From: Cognatishimia sp. WU-CL00825
Lineage (GTDB): Bacteria; Pseudomonadota; Alphaproteobacteria; Rhodobacterales; Rhodobacteraceae
NCBI RefSeq assembly: GCF_040364665.1
Contig: NZ_BAABWX010000005.1
Location: forward strand, 62,001-126,000
DNA length: 64,000 nucleotides
Reading direction: 5' to 3'
Below, one piece after another: positions 34,543-43,377 of the stretch. Under the pieces are notes generated by a model that ran no database searches, was not told the DNA's origin, and was given only the letters and a program-made list of their open reading frames with translations. Each line of letters begins with the position of its first letter. The first letter of the stretch is position 1. The position numbers and the translations under genes are program-made.

Positions 34543-35699
34543 GCAGTATCGTGACAGTTTCGGGTGACTGGCTGACCAGGCCTAGCACGCAAGCTGTTTG
34601 CCGAATGCTTGAAGCGGCTGGCTATCAAGCGTTGTTGGTCGGGGGATGCGTGCGCAATGCGTTGTTGGACGCCCCGGTGTCAGACATTGATATTTCGACC
34701 GATGCGCGCCCGGATCAGGTGATCAAACTGGCAAAAGCGTCTGGCCTTAAGGCCATTCCAACCGGGATTGACCACGGCACTATCACGGTTGTGGCTGATG
34801 GCATTGCCCATGAAATCACGACGTTTCGCAAGGATGTGGAAACCGATGGGCGTCGCGCGGTGGTGGCCTTTTCGGAGCATCTGGAAGATGATGCGCACCG
34901 ACGGGATTTCACCATGAATGCGCTTTATGCCCATGCTGATGGCCGTGTGATTGACCCCTTGGGCGGCTTGGCAGATCTGCAGCAGCGCCGGTTTCGGTTT
35001 ATTGATGATGCAGAGCAACGCATACGCGAGGACTATTTGCGCATCCTGCGGTATTTTCGATTTCATGCCTGGTATGGTGACGCCAGCGCTGGCATGGACC
35101 CAGATGCCTTGGCGGCCATTGCGGCACATTCAGGTGGATTAGACTCTTTATCTAAAGAGCGCATTGGTGTTGAAATGCTTAAACTATTGGGCGCGCCCGA
35201 CCCATCGCCAGTGATAGCGACGATGCGGCAATGTGGCGTTCTTGGCCACATCCTAGAAGGTGCGGATGACCGTGGTTTGGCGCCATTGGTACATCTTGAA
35301 AACACCTTGGAGGTTTCCGCAGATCCATTGCGCCGATTGGCGGTTCTGGGGGGGCAAAATGTGAGTGTTAGCCTGCGCCTTTCCAATAAATATACCCAAC
35401 GGTTGCGCGAAATGCGGGATGCGGCGAGCGGTGTTATGGGCGCGGCCGAATTGGGATATCGTCATGATGCGGATCTTGCTGTCTGTGCCTTACTGTTGCG
35501 CTCTGCTTGGTTGGAAATGCCATTGCCAAAGTCAGTAATGTCCGAGGCCAAACGCGGCGATCAGGCGGAATTTCCGGTGCGGGCAGCAGATTTGATAGCG
35601 CGGTTTCAGGGCGCGGCGCTGGGGGCTGAACTACGACGGATAGAATCTCGTTGGATCGCGTCAGATTTTCAATTGTCACGTGATCAATTGCTGTCTTAG
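34539..35699 (+). CDS. cca: CCA tRNA nucleotidyltransferase / poly(A) polymerase family
   Basis: A class II nucleotidyltransferase of 386 residues that adds or repairs the tRNA 3'-CCA end. The catalytic block is L-V-G-G-C-V-R-N-A-L-L near residue 30 with D-I-D-I (two carboxylates), followed by H-G-T-I-T-V, R-R-D-F-T-M-N-A-L-Y and the D-P-L-G-G-L-A-D-L motif, then E-D-Y-L-R-I-L-R-Y-F-R-F. The GTG at 34539 overlaps the Nudix TGA and was chosen over a longer frame inside that gene. Third gene of hslO-nudix-cca. Poly(A) polymerases share the fold, so the precise activity is by family. Confidence 0.92.
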   Translation: MSSIVTVSGDWLTRPSTQAVCRMLEAAGYQALLVGGCVRNALLDAPVSDIDISTDARPDQVIKLAKASGLKAIPTGIDHGTITVVADGIAHEITTFRKDVETDGRRAVVAFSEHLEDDAHRRDFTMNALYAHADGRVIDPLGGLADLQQRRFRFIDDAEQRIREDYLRILRYFRFHAWYGDASAGMDPDALAAIAAHSGGLDSLSKERIGVEMLKLLGAPDPSPVIATMRQCGVLGHILEGADDRGLAPLVHLENTLEVSADPLRRLAVLGGQNVSVSLRLSNKYTQRLREMRDAASGVMGAAELGYRHDADLAVCALLLRSAWLEMPLPKSVMSEAKRGDQAEFPVRAADLIARFQGAALGAELRRIESRWIASDFQLSRDQLLS

Positions 35700-35893
35700 G
35701 CACAAGAGTTGACTCGAATCCAAACCTGCGCCACGCTGAGGGTCGCACATGAAGGATTGTAAGATGGATAGACGTACCTGGTTTTCTTGAGTTGTTTCTG
35801 ACCTGAGTCAGAGCACCGCGTGTTGTCCAATTTTTGGAACGACACCGCCAGCCTATGTCTGTTTTCCAACACTCTTACGAAAAGCGTTGTTTC

Positions 35894-37735
35894 ATGTTGT
35901 TTAAATTCTTTGAAAACTTGGTCGATCCCTATTGTGACTATCCGGAAACGGATGTGCCGCCCCGTCGTTTGCTGCCGTTTCTGTTGGCTTATTCCAAACC
36001 CTTTAAGCGTGTCTTTGTGGTGGCTGGGATAATGTCGGTCGTGGTGGCTGCCGTCGAAATCGGTTTGATTTATTATATGGGGCGCTTGGTGGATCTGTTG
36101 TCGGGCGACCCGGCAGTGGTTTGGCAGACCTATAAATTTGAATTGCTGCTGGTAGCGGGGCTTGTGCTGTTTGTACGACCGATTTTGCAGGCATTGGATG
36201 TATTGGTCCTGAACAACGCTATATTGCCAAATTTCGGTACGTTGATCCGGTGGCGCGCGCATAAACATGTTTTACGTCAGTCGGTTGGTTGGTTTGAAAA
36301 TGATTTTGCGGGCCGAATTGCCAATCGCATCATGCAGACACCGCCTGCGGCGGGAGAGGCGGTCTATGAGGTCTTTGACGCGCTTTCCTTTTCGATGGCC
36401 TATGTGATTGGCGCGGCTGTTTTGTTGTCACAAGCAGATGTGCGCTTGTTGTTGCCGCTGGTGATCTGGTTGGTGTTATACGGATGTTTGGTGGCCTGGA
36501 CAGTGCGCCGGGTGGGGCCAGCGTCAAAGGCGGCATCAGATGCCAGATCTGCGGTCACGGGCCGCGTGGTTGACGCCTATACCAACATTCATTCGGTTAA
36601 ATTATTTGCCCATAATCAACACGAACTAGATCACGCCAAAGAAGCCATCGAGCACACACGGCGCACCTTTCAAAAGGAAATGCGCATCTTCACGGTGATG
36701 GATTTTGTACTGGTCGTGTTGAATGGCTTGCTGATCTTGGGCGTGGTCGGTTGGGCGATCTGGCTTTGGGTGCAAGGCGCGGCCACTGTTGGCATTGTGG
36801 CCGCAGCCACGGCTTTGGCTTTGCGGCTGAATGCGATGACCCAGTGGATTATGTGGGCGCTGACCTCTTTCTTTCAGCAATTGGGAGTGGTTTCTGAGGG
36901 GATGGAGACCATCGCACAGCCGATTGATTTGGTGGATGCCCAAGGGGCAAAGCCGCTGGTGTTGTCACATGGAAAAATCGAAGTTAAGTCTCTAACTCAC
37001 CATTATGGGCGCAATATGGGCGGGTTGGATGCCATTAACCTAACGGTCGATCCCGGTGAAAAAATTGGTCTGATTGGGCGGTCGGGAGCCGGTAAGTCAA
37101 CTTTGGTTAAGCTGATGCTTCGGTTTTATGATGCCGAAGGTGGGCAGATTTTGATGGATGGACAGGATATTTCCAAGGTGCGCCAGGACAGTCTGCGCGA
37201 TCACATTGGGATGGTTCAGCAAGACAGTTCGTTACTGCATCGATCTGTACGCGCAAATATTCTCTACGGTCGCCCTAATGCGACCGAAGCTGACATGATC
37301 GAGGCGGCGCGCAAAGCTGAGGCACATGAGTTTATTTTGTCGCTACAAGATCCCGAAGGGCGCACGGGTTATGACGCCCATGTTGGAGAGCGCGGTGTAA
37401 AGCTGTCGGGAGGTCAACGGCAGCGTATTACTTTGGCAAGGGTTATCCTGAAAGACGCGCCGATCTTGCTGTTGGATGAAGCAACTTCTGCCCTGGACAG
37501 CGAGGTCGAAGCCGCCATTCAGCAAACACTATATGGAATGATGCAAGGCAAGACCGTGATTGCAATTGCCCATCGGCTGTCCACTATCGCGCAGATGGAC
37601 CGCATACTGGTGATGGATAAGGGGCAGATTGTCGAAGAGGGCAGCCATCGTGGGCTTTTGGCAAAAGGTGGTCTTTATGCGGAGTTTTGGCAGCGGCAAT
37701 CCGGTGGGTTTCTGGATGTCGACGCGGCGGAATAG
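35894..37735 (+). CDS. ABC transporter, fused membrane and ATPase domains (exporter type)
   Basis: The half-transporter of 613 residues has an N-terminal six-helix membrane domain (about 25-320) and an ATPase domain from about 360 with Walker A G-R-S-G-A-G-K-S-T, Q-loop V-Q-Q-D, signature L-S-G-G-Q, Walker B I-L-L-L-D-E-A-T-S-A-L-D and the H-loop A-H-R-L-S-T-I. It belongs to the ABCB/MsbA-like exporters that work as homodimers; substrate unknown. The ATG at 35894 gives the start M-L-F-K-F-F-E-N-L-V-D-P-Y; ATGs at 35834 and 35855 are in frame. The 190 bases upstream show no other gene. Confidence 0.9.
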   Translation: MLFKFFENLVDPYCDYPETDVPPRRLLPFLLAYSKPFKRVFVVAGIMSVVVAAVEIGLIYYMGRLVDLLSGDPAVVWQTYKFELLLVAGLVLFVRPILQALDVLVLNNAILPNFGTLIRWRAHKHVLRQSVGWFENDFAGRIANRIMQTPPAAGEAVYEVFDALSFSMAYVIGAAVLLSQADVRLLLPLVIWLVLYGCLVAWTVRRVGPASKAASDARSAVTGRVVDAYTNIHSVKLFAHNQHELDHAKEAIEHTRRTFQKEMRIFTVMDFVLVVLNGLLILGVVGWAIWLWVQGAATVGIVAAATALALRLNAMTQWIMWALTSFFQQLGVVSEGMETIAQPIDLVDAQGAKPLVLSHGKIEVKSLTHHYGRNMGGLDAINLTVDPGEKIGLIGRSGAGKSTLVKLMLRFYDAEGGQILMDGQDISKVRQDSLRDHIGMVQQDSSLLHRSVRANILYGRPNATEADMIEAARKAEAHEFILSLQDPEGRTGYDAHVGERGVKLSGGQRQRITLARVILKDAPILLLDEATSALDSEVEAAIQQTLYGMMQGKTVIAIAHRLSTIAQMDRILVMDKGQIVEEGSHRGLLAKGGLYAEFWQRQSGGFLDVDAAE

Positions 37736-37800
37736 TCTTTGCGTCAAGGTTTTTGGGCCTGTTGTAAGGGCAGGGGTTTTCCCGGACCCGGTGGCGGGGT

Positions 37801-39033
37801 ATGGCCAATGACATGACAGAGATAAAAATCACCCGCTTGGGATTGCACGGCGACGGCATTGCAGATGGCCCAATATTTGTGCCGTTGGCACTGCCCGGCG
37901 AAATTGTAGAGGGGGATGTTGACGGCAATACGCTTGGAAATATGCGTGTGCTCTCGCCTTCTGAGGAACGTGTGAAAGCCCCGTGTCGGCATTTTAAGTC
38001 ATGTGGCGGGTGCAGTTTGCAGCATGCAAAGGATGATTTTGTCGCCGATTTCAAAGTGGATGTGGTGCACACGGCGCTGGCCGCGCAGGGTATTTCAGCA
38101 CTCTTTCGCCCTATCGTCACGTCGCCAACGCAAAGTCGGCGCCGGGCGGTGATTTCTGCACGACGCACAAAAAAGGGTGCGATGGCCGGGTTTCACATGC
38201 GGGCGTCTGATGTGATTTGCGAAATTCCGGATTGCCAATTGTTGCATCCCGACCTGAAGCCCGCGCTGGGCATTGCTGAACGCTTGGCAACCGTAGGTGC
38301 GTCGCGCAAAGGCGAATTGTCGGTCACAGCCACAATGTCAGCTGAGGGTTTGGACATTGCCGTGACCGGCGGCAAAGAACTTGATGCGGAATTTATTGCC
38401 CAGCTTGGTCAATTGGCGCATGAATTGCGCATCGCGCGGCTCACTTGGGATGGCGAGGGCGTTGCGACCCGCGTAGCCCCTTGGCAAAGTTTTGGGTCTG
38501 CACGAGTCACACCACCACCAGGGGCGTTTTTGCAGGCCACCAAGCAGGGTGAAACTGCGCTGTTGCAGGCGGTGCAAGATATCGTTGGTGGCGCGGCCAA
38601 AGTACTTGATCTCTTTGCGGGATGTGGCACGTTTTCTTTGCCATTGGCTGCAAATGCCAGCGTGCATGCTGTCGAAGGCGAGCGACCAATGATGGAAGCG
38701 CTTGATCAGGGTTGGCGCATGGCCCTGGGCCTAAAGCACGTGTCTACAGAAACGCGTGATCTGTTTCGCAACCCGATTATTGCCGACGATTTGCGGTTTG
38801 ATGCGGTGGTTATTGATCCGCCCAGAGCAGGCGCAGAAGCCCAATGTCGTGAATTGGCCAAGTCAAACGTCGCTACGATTGCCTTTGTGTCGTGTAACCC
38901 GGTGACCTTTGCGCGGGATGCGGCGATTTTATTGGCTGGGGGCTATCACTTGCATTGGGTGCAGGTTGTGGATCAGTTTCGCTGGAGCAGTCATATCGAG
39001 GTTGTCGGCCATTTCTCGCGCGCAGAGCCGTAA
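37801..39033 (+). CDS. SAM-dependent RNA m5U methyltransferase (RlmD/TrmA family)
   Basis: The 410-residue protein has the TRAM-like start (I-K-I-T-R-L-G-L-H-G-D-G-I), the iron-sulfur cysteines C62, C68 and C71 in C-R-H-F-K-S-C-G-G-C with a later C-Q-L-L-H-P, the SAM motif V-L-D-L-F-A-G-C-G-T-F-S-L, D-P-P-R-A-G, and the catalytic S-C-N-P-V-T-F-A-R-D. These mark enzymes that methylate C5 of uridine in rRNA or tRNA; which position cannot be told. Start at ATG 37801 or 37813. Confidence 0.91.
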   Translation: MANDMTEIKITRLGLHGDGIADGPIFVPLALPGEIVEGDVDGNTLGNMRVLSPSEERVKAPCRHFKSCGGCSLQHAKDDFVADFKVDVVHTALAAQGISALFRPIVTSPTQSRRRAVISARRTKKGAMAGFHMRASDVICEIPDCQLLHPDLKPALGIAERLATVGASRKGELSVTATMSAEGLDIAVTGGKELDAEFIAQLGQLAHELRIARLTWDGEGVATRVAPWQSFGSARVTPPPGAFLQATKQGETALLQAVQDIVGGAAKVLDLFAGCGTFSLPLAANASVHAVEGERPMMEALDQGWRMALGLKHVSTETRDLFRNPIIADDLRFDAVVIDPPRAGAEAQCRELAKSNVATIAFVSCNPVTFARDAAILLAGGYHLHWVQVVDQFRWSSHIEVVGHFSRAEP

Positions 39034-39114
39034 CATTGGCGTGAGGCGGTGCTGAGCGCTGGGCGAAAGACGGCAGCCGTGCTATTTCGGTTGTGAGCAG
39101 TCAAAGAGAAAAAA

Positions 39115-39603
39115 ATGCGGATTTTTGCCCTATTCCTTGCGGCCCTTTTGGTCCTGTCGGCCTGTTCGTCGAAATTTCAGACGTATAACGGCCCCGAAGT
39201 CACGCGGGTTGTGGTTTTTAAAGAACAACGAAAAATGTATCTGATGCACCATAAAAAGGTGCTGAAATCCTATGATGTTGGACTTGGATTTGCCCCGGCC
39301 GGTCATAAGCAACGCGAAGGCGATGGCCGCACGCCAGAGGGCGAATACAAGATCAATCGTCGCAATCCCAACAGCGAGTTTCATCTTTCAATTGGGATAT
39401 CATACCCGAATGCCAACGACCGCGCCTATGCGGCGCGCAATGGGTTTAGCCCGGGAGGCGATATCTTTATTCACGGCAAGCCGCCCAAATTTGCCAAGGC
39501 ACCGAACGACTGGACGGCGGGATGCATCGCCGTCACCAATCGCGAAATTCAAGAAGTCTATGCGATGGTGACCAACGGCACGCCGATATCGATCTACAAA
39601 TAA
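39115..39603 (+). CDS. L,D-transpeptidase lipoprotein (YkuD domain), first copy
   Basis: The 162-residue product has a lipoprotein signal with lipobox L-S-A-C (cysteine near residue 17) and a YkuD catalytic domain: G-D-G-R-T-P-E-G-E-Y, I-F-I-H-G-K-P and the active-site D-W-T-A-G-C-I-A-V-T. Such enzymes make 3-3 crosslinks in peptidoglycan or attach lipoproteins to it, in the periplasm. Its 3' end is one base from the convergent CAP-domain lipoprotein gene, and a second L,D-transpeptidase gene lies 0.8 kb on. The small size means there is no separate peptidoglycan-binding domain. Confidence 0.92.
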   Translation: MRIFALFLAALLVLSACSSKFQTYNGPEVTRVVVFKEQRKMYLMHHKKVLKSYDVGLGFAPAGHKQREGDGRTPEGEYKINRRNPNSEFHLSIGISYPNANDRAYAARNGFSPGGDIFIHGKPPKFAKAPNDWTAGCIAVTNREIQEVYAMVTNGTPISIYK

Positions 39604-39604
39604 C

Positions 39605-40192
39605 CTATTCGACCTCTGCAAACAGATCAGAGGTTGCACTGGTGGCCGTCGGGGAGGGTGAAATCTCTGGGGCCACACCTTCGGCACCCAACACCAAAGT
39701 CCACCAGATTTTACCGTTGCTTTCCTGATGCCAGCTAAAACCCAGATCTTGGGCGCTGTGGTCTAGAATAACCGCGCGTGATCCCGGATCTTCCATCCAG
39801 GCACCCAGCGTTTCCAATTCTGTTTCATAGGTTTCTGAAATCGCTTCGCCCACCAAAACCCCAGGGTATCCGGCGCGCGCAATGCGTTGGATGGGGGAAG
39901 AACCGTCAGAGCCAAAATGCCAAGGGCGGTTCTGGATCGACATGTCCCGCGCATGTGTGGCGGCCGCCGCAACCAGTTGTGGGTTCAATTCGACAGCCGA
40001 CGCGCCTGATGCTGACCGCAGGGCATTCACAGAATCAAGCATGCGGAATTGGATTTTGGACGTGTCGTTGGCTCGAATCCGATAAAGTCGGGGCAATGGT
40101 TTGCCATCAGCCCCAAGCGGAGGGTCGGTCACAGTGGTTGTGCAGGCCGAAATAGCCAAGAGTGAAGCCGTAAGAGCCGCTACAAGACGCAT
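39605..40192 (-). CDS. CAP (SCP/PR1) domain lipoprotein
   Basis: The 195-residue product has a lipoprotein signal with I-S-A-C (C near residue 17) and a CAP domain of about 140 residues: I-Q-F-R-M-L-D-S-V-N-A-L-R, L-V-A-A-A-A-T-H-A-R-D-M, P-W-H-F-G, and V-G-E-A-I-S-E-T-Y. Bacterial CAP proteins are exported and of unclear function. The ATG at 40192 was chosen over one seven codons earlier as the signal peptide begins there. It sits between two L,D-transpeptidase genes on the opposite strand, which hints at an envelope role. Confidence 0.88.
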   Translation of the reverse strand: MRLVAALTASLLAISACTTTVTDPPLGADGKPLPRLYRIRANDTSKIQFRMLDSVNALRSASGASAVELNPQLVAAAATHARDMSIQNRPWHFGSDGSSPIQRIARAGYPGVLVGEAISETYETELETLGAWMEDPGSRAVILDHSAQDLGFSWHQESNGKIWWTLVLGAEGVAPEISPSPTATSATSDLFAEVE

Positions 40193-40349
40193 GGGTCGTC
40201 CTTCCGCAATCATTTTCAGTTCGTTTCATCGGTCTATCGGTACATGCGTTGCGTTGAAAGCCCACATTCGTGTGACATGGGCACAATAACGCTTGTTTGA
40301 TTTGCGACTGCGTCTTTCAGGCCATAAAATCACGCAAAACGCAGAGGCA

Positions 40350-40961
40350 ATGATAGCTATGACTGATTCACGCACACCCGGCTTTGGCCGTCGCGCCTTT
40401 TTGGCGAGCGGGGCAGCCTTTATTGGTGCGCCTGCATTGGCGCAGAATGTGAACGACACTTCGACCACCGAAGTTGAAAACGAAATCACCGAGGTGGTGC
40501 GCCGCAATACATCGAGCTTTCGGTCGATGCGCTGGGAGCCACATTTTGACAATCTGAAGAATGGCGCGATCCTTGTGGATCTGACCAGCCGTGCGCTGCA
40601 CTATTGGGCTGAAGATGGCGTGACTTATAAGCTGTACCCATCGTCGGTTCCGCTGACCGAAGACCTGACCCGTCGTGGACGTACCAAAGTTGTGCGCAAG
40701 GTTGAAGGTCCCAGCTGGCGGCCAACCCCAGCGATGCGAAAGCGCAATCCCGAGTGGCCAGAGTATGTTGGTCCGGGCCCAGATAACCCCTTGGGCACAC
40801 ACGCGCTTTATCTAAGTTGGACCTATTATCGCATTCATGGTACCCATGATACACGCAAAATTGGCCGCCGTTCGTCGAACGGTTGTGTTGGTTTATACAA
40901 CGAACACATCGCCGAACTGTTTGAGATGGCGAAAGTCGGCACACAAGTGTTGCTTATTTGA
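40350..40961 (+). CDS. L,D-transpeptidase (ErfK/YbiS/YcfS type) with Tat-like signal
   Basis: The 203-residue product has an N-terminal G-R-R-A-F-L-A-S-G-A-A-F twin-arginine-type signal ending at P-A-L-A-Q, and a YkuD domain with I-L-V-D-L-T-S-R-A-L-H-Y, N-P-L-G-T-H-A-L-Y and the active site I-H-G-T...S-S-N-G-C-V-G-L. Periplasmic; crosslinks peptidoglycan or anchors proteins to it. The ATG at 40350 or 40359 may be used (AGAGG upstream); a frame from 40293 exists but is unlikely. It is unlike the first copy in sequence, so it is not a recent duplication. Confidence 0.92.
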   Translation: MIAMTDSRTPGFGRRAFLASGAAFIGAPALAQNVNDTSTTEVENEITEVVRRNTSSFRSMRWEPHFDNLKNGAILVDLTSRALHYWAEDGVTYKLYPSSVPLTEDLTRRGRTKVVRKVEGPSWRPTPAMRKRNPEWPEYVGPGPDNPLGTHALYLSWTYYRIHGTHDTRKIGRRSSNGCVGLYNEHIAELFEMAKVGTQVLLI

Positions 40962-41107
40962 CGACAAAACGTCGCTGACGCCGTTGTGATCTTGTGATTG
41001 GGTTTGCAAACACCTGTGATTGCTGTTTACACCTAAATTACGAGGTAAGTCTTGGGCGCTTGGCGTCGCAATATCCTGCGGCGCAAGCTAATTTCTTGGA
41101 GGTTACT

Positions 41108-41290
41108 ATGAAAAAACTCGTTCTCGCAGCAGCACTGACTGCAGCAGCATCCACAGCATTTGCTGGCGGCATGTCTGAGCCAATGGTTGAAGCACCTGTC
41201 ATCATGGAAGACGCAGCGTCTTCTTCTGCTGGCAACCTGATCGTTCCTCTGCTGCTGATCGCAGTGGTTGCAGCGGCTCTGGCTGACTAA
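41108..41290 (+). CDS. Small exported or membrane protein, 60 residues
   Basis: A 60-residue protein with a clear signal peptide (M-K-K-L-V-L-A-A-A-L-T-A-A-A-S-T-A-F-A), an acidic, methionine/valine-rich middle (E-P-M-V-E-A-P-V-I-M-E-D) and a hydrophobic C-terminal helix (N-L-I-V-P-L-L-L-I-A-V-V-A-A-A-L). The ATG at 41108 follows a strong CTTGGAGG, and an excellent terminator lies 36 bases after the stop, so it is expressed as its own unit. The longer frame from 40994 is not used. Similar small proteins exist in Rhodobacteraceae as far as I recall; no function known. Confidence 0.82.
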   Translation: MKKLVLAAALTAAASTAFAGGMSEPMVEAPVIMEDAASSSAGNLIVPLLLIAVVAAALAD

Positions 41291-41326
41291 ACCATACTTG
41301 GTGCGGCATCGCCGCTCTAGGATATA

Positions 41327-41356
41327 AAGGGTGTCGCTTAGGCGGCACCCTTTTTT
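41327..41356 (+). terminator. Intrinsic terminator after the 60-residue gene
   Basis: AAGGGTGTCGC and GCGGCACCCTT form an eleven-pair stem (one T-G pair) with a four-base loop, followed by T6. It lies between the small gene and convergent hemH and may partly serve both. Confidence 0.88.
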
Positions 41357-41371
41357 GTGGTAAATGGGTCT

Positions 41372-42433
41372 TTAGTCCAGCCAACCGGCCAGGTTTTCTT
41401 GGGCAACTTGGACCAAGGCAGCGATATGGGCGTCGTCGTTATTGAGACAAGGAATATAGGTGAACTTTTCACCACCTGCTTCTTCAAAGCTTTCTTTGAT
41501 CTCTTCGTTGATTTCTTCCAGAGTTTCGATGCAGTCCGCTGAAAAGGCTGGGGCGATCACCGCAATGTTCTTTTTGCCTGTCTGGGCAAGGCGTGCAACT
41601 TCTTCGACCGTATAGGGCTGTAACCATTCTTCGGTGCCAAAACGCGACTGGAAGGTGGTGATCAGCTGGGTTTTGTCCCAGCCCAGTTTTTCCTGCAGCA
41701 AGCGTGTCGTTTTCTGACATTGGCAATGATAAGGATCGCCTTGCATCAAATACCGCTTGGGCATGCCGTGATAGCTGACCACGAGAATATCGGGTTTGTC
41801 TGTCATTGCGTCATATCCGGCCTGAACCGATGCGGCGAGCGCGTCGATATAGGCGGGCTGATCAAAATATGGTTCAATTGTGCGGGCTGCGGGTTGCCAG
41901 GTTTCTTGCATCAAGGCCCGAAAGAAGTGATCGTTAGCGGTGCCAGACGTTGCGCCAGCATATTGTGGGTAAAGTGGGAAAAATAAGATGCGTTCGCATC
42001 CAGCCGCCACCATCTCGCGCACTTTTGACTGGGTTGATGGGTTGCCATACCGCATACAGAAATCCACCATCACCTGATCGCCATAGCGTGTGTGCATTGC
42101 CGTTTTGAATTTGGCAGTTTGGTCTTTGGTGATGGTCATCAAGGGGCTTTCGCCCTTGTCGTGATTCCAGATCGATTTATAGGCGGCCCCAGAGCTAAAG
42201 GGACGTTTTGTCAGAATGATCAATTGCAACAAAGGTTGCCATTTCCAACGTGGCAAATCGATGACGCGTTCATCGGACAGGAATTCGTTCAGATAGCGGC
42301 GCATCGGCCAGTACGAATAGTCATCTGGCGTGCCAAGATTGGCCAAAAGGATACCCGTTTTGCCACGCGCCACCTTGGGGTGATTGTCGGCGGCAAAATC
42401 AGGGCGGGTGGCTTGGGTATTGGCGTCCAGCAT
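41372..42433 (-). CDS. hemH: Ferrochelatase
   Basis: Ferrochelatase inserts ferrous iron into protoporphyrin IX, the last step of heme synthesis and the one after HemJ. The 353-residue product shows L-L-A-N-L-G-T-P near residue 30, R-Y-L-N-E-F-L-S-D, the active-site histidine in V-S-Y-H-G-M-P, the H-C-Q-C-Q region, and the metal-site glutamate in F-S-A-D-C-I-E-T-L-E-E. Single minus-strand gene, convergent with the 60-residue gene and shielded from it by the terminator at 41327. Confidence 0.96.
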   Translation of the reverse strand: MLDANTQATRPDFAADNHPKVARGKTGILLANLGTPDDYSYWPMRRYLNEFLSDERVIDLPRWKWQPLLQLIILTKRPFSSGAAYKSIWNHDKGESPLMTITKDQTAKFKTAMHTRYGDQVMVDFCMRYGNPSTQSKVREMVAAGCERILFFPLYPQYAGATSGTANDHFFRALMQETWQPAARTIEPYFDQPAYIDALAASVQAGYDAMTDKPDILVVSYHGMPKRYLMQGDPYHCQCQKTTRLLQEKLGWDKTQLITTFQSRFGTEEWLQPYTVEEVARLAQTGKKNIAVIAPAFSADCIETLEEINEEIKESFEEAGGEKFTYIPCLNNDDAHIAALVQVAQENLAGWLD

Positions 42434-42558
42434 GAGAGATCCTGTTTCTATGTCTGCTCTGAGATAGCGCCTAACACGCGTGGGTCAATTCAGATATTGA
42501 AGTTTGTTTAGACTTTGGCGTGTTTACAGAGGCAACGCAGGCTTAATGCCGTCACGCG

Positions 42559-43377
42559 TTAGTCCGCCAGTTTGGTTTCCTTTGTGCCCAAGGCATCTGC
42601 CAATCTGGCAGCCGCAGAACCGGGGCGCAGGGGTTTGGGTTGATTTTCGTCAGGGCACCACGCTGTCATGAATATTAGTTCGAATGTGGCGCTGACCCGT
42701 TCATCACTTTGATAGGTTTGGGCATAAAGCTGCGCGGCACGCTGGAACACTTGGCGGCCACTAAAGCGCCGCAGACGGGCAGTCAGGGCGTTTGCCTCGC
42801 CCATCGCCCGCAGATCGCGCATCAGGTGCCAAGGTGTTTCATAAGAAACCGTCAATGGCAGACTGTCAGCCACTGGCAAAGCCATGCCTGCGCGCTGCAA
42901 GAGCGCCCCCATGTCGCGTATTTCACCCATAGGCAAGACGCGCGGGGCCATGCCACCGCGGGTTTCACTTTCAGCCTGGCCAAGAGAGGCGCGCAATTCA
43001 TGCAATGTCTGGCCTCCAAAACTGGCCGTCATCAAAAGCCCATCGCTTACCAAAGCATGCCGACATTGTATTAGCTGCCCAACCGGGTCGTTTGCCCAGT
43101 GCAAACACATGCTGTGGATCACCAAGTCATGACTGTTTGCCGAGAGCTCCAGCGTGTCAGAATCGGGCACGATAGTCGCATTCGGAATCCGGTTTTGCCA
43201 GATTTCGGGAAAGGCCGTGACAATGGCAGGTTTTGTAAACGGCCTGTTAACCATTTCTAGTCGATCCTGAATATCATCAGCCGCGGCTTCTTGCAGAAAC
43301 AAGCCTTTAGAACGATCCGCACGGGCTCGGTTGGTCAAGAGGGCTTTGCGATCAGTTAGTAGAGGTGTGTTTTGCAT
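42559..43377 (-). CDS. BioC/NDUFAF5-like SAM methyltransferase
   Basis: The 272-residue product resembles the BioC / NDUFAF5 group: D-R-K-A-L-L-T-N-R-A-R-A near the N-terminus, a nucleotide-binding part with D-T-L-E-L-S-A-N-S-H-D-L-V-I-H-S-M-C-L-H-W-A-N-D-P, and D-G-L-L-M-T-A-S-F-G-G-Q-T-L. The glycine-rich SAM loop expected near residue 50 is poorly preserved. In mitochondria the relative hydroxylates a complex I arginine; the bacterial role is not established. I chose the ATG at 43377; it overlaps the start of the divergent comF gene. Confidence 0.8.
   Translation of the reverse strand: MQNTPLLTDRKALLTNRARADRSKGLFLQEAAADDIQDRLEMVNRPFTKPAIVTAFPEIWQNRIPNATIVPDSDTLELSANSHDLVIHSMCLHWANDPVGQLIQCRHALVSDGLLMTASFGGQTLHELRASLGQAESETRGGMAPRVLPMGEIRDMGALLQRAGMALPVADSLPLTVSYETPWHLMRDLRAMGEANALTARLRRFSGRQVFQRAAQLYAQTYQSDERVSATFELIFMTAWCPDENQPKPLRPGSAAARLADALGTKETKLAD

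Noticed and set aside
35696..36268. 190-codon minus-strand frame over the ABC transporter start
   Set aside because: Crosses the cca end, the gap and the exporter N-terminus; His/Gln-rich, no known domain.
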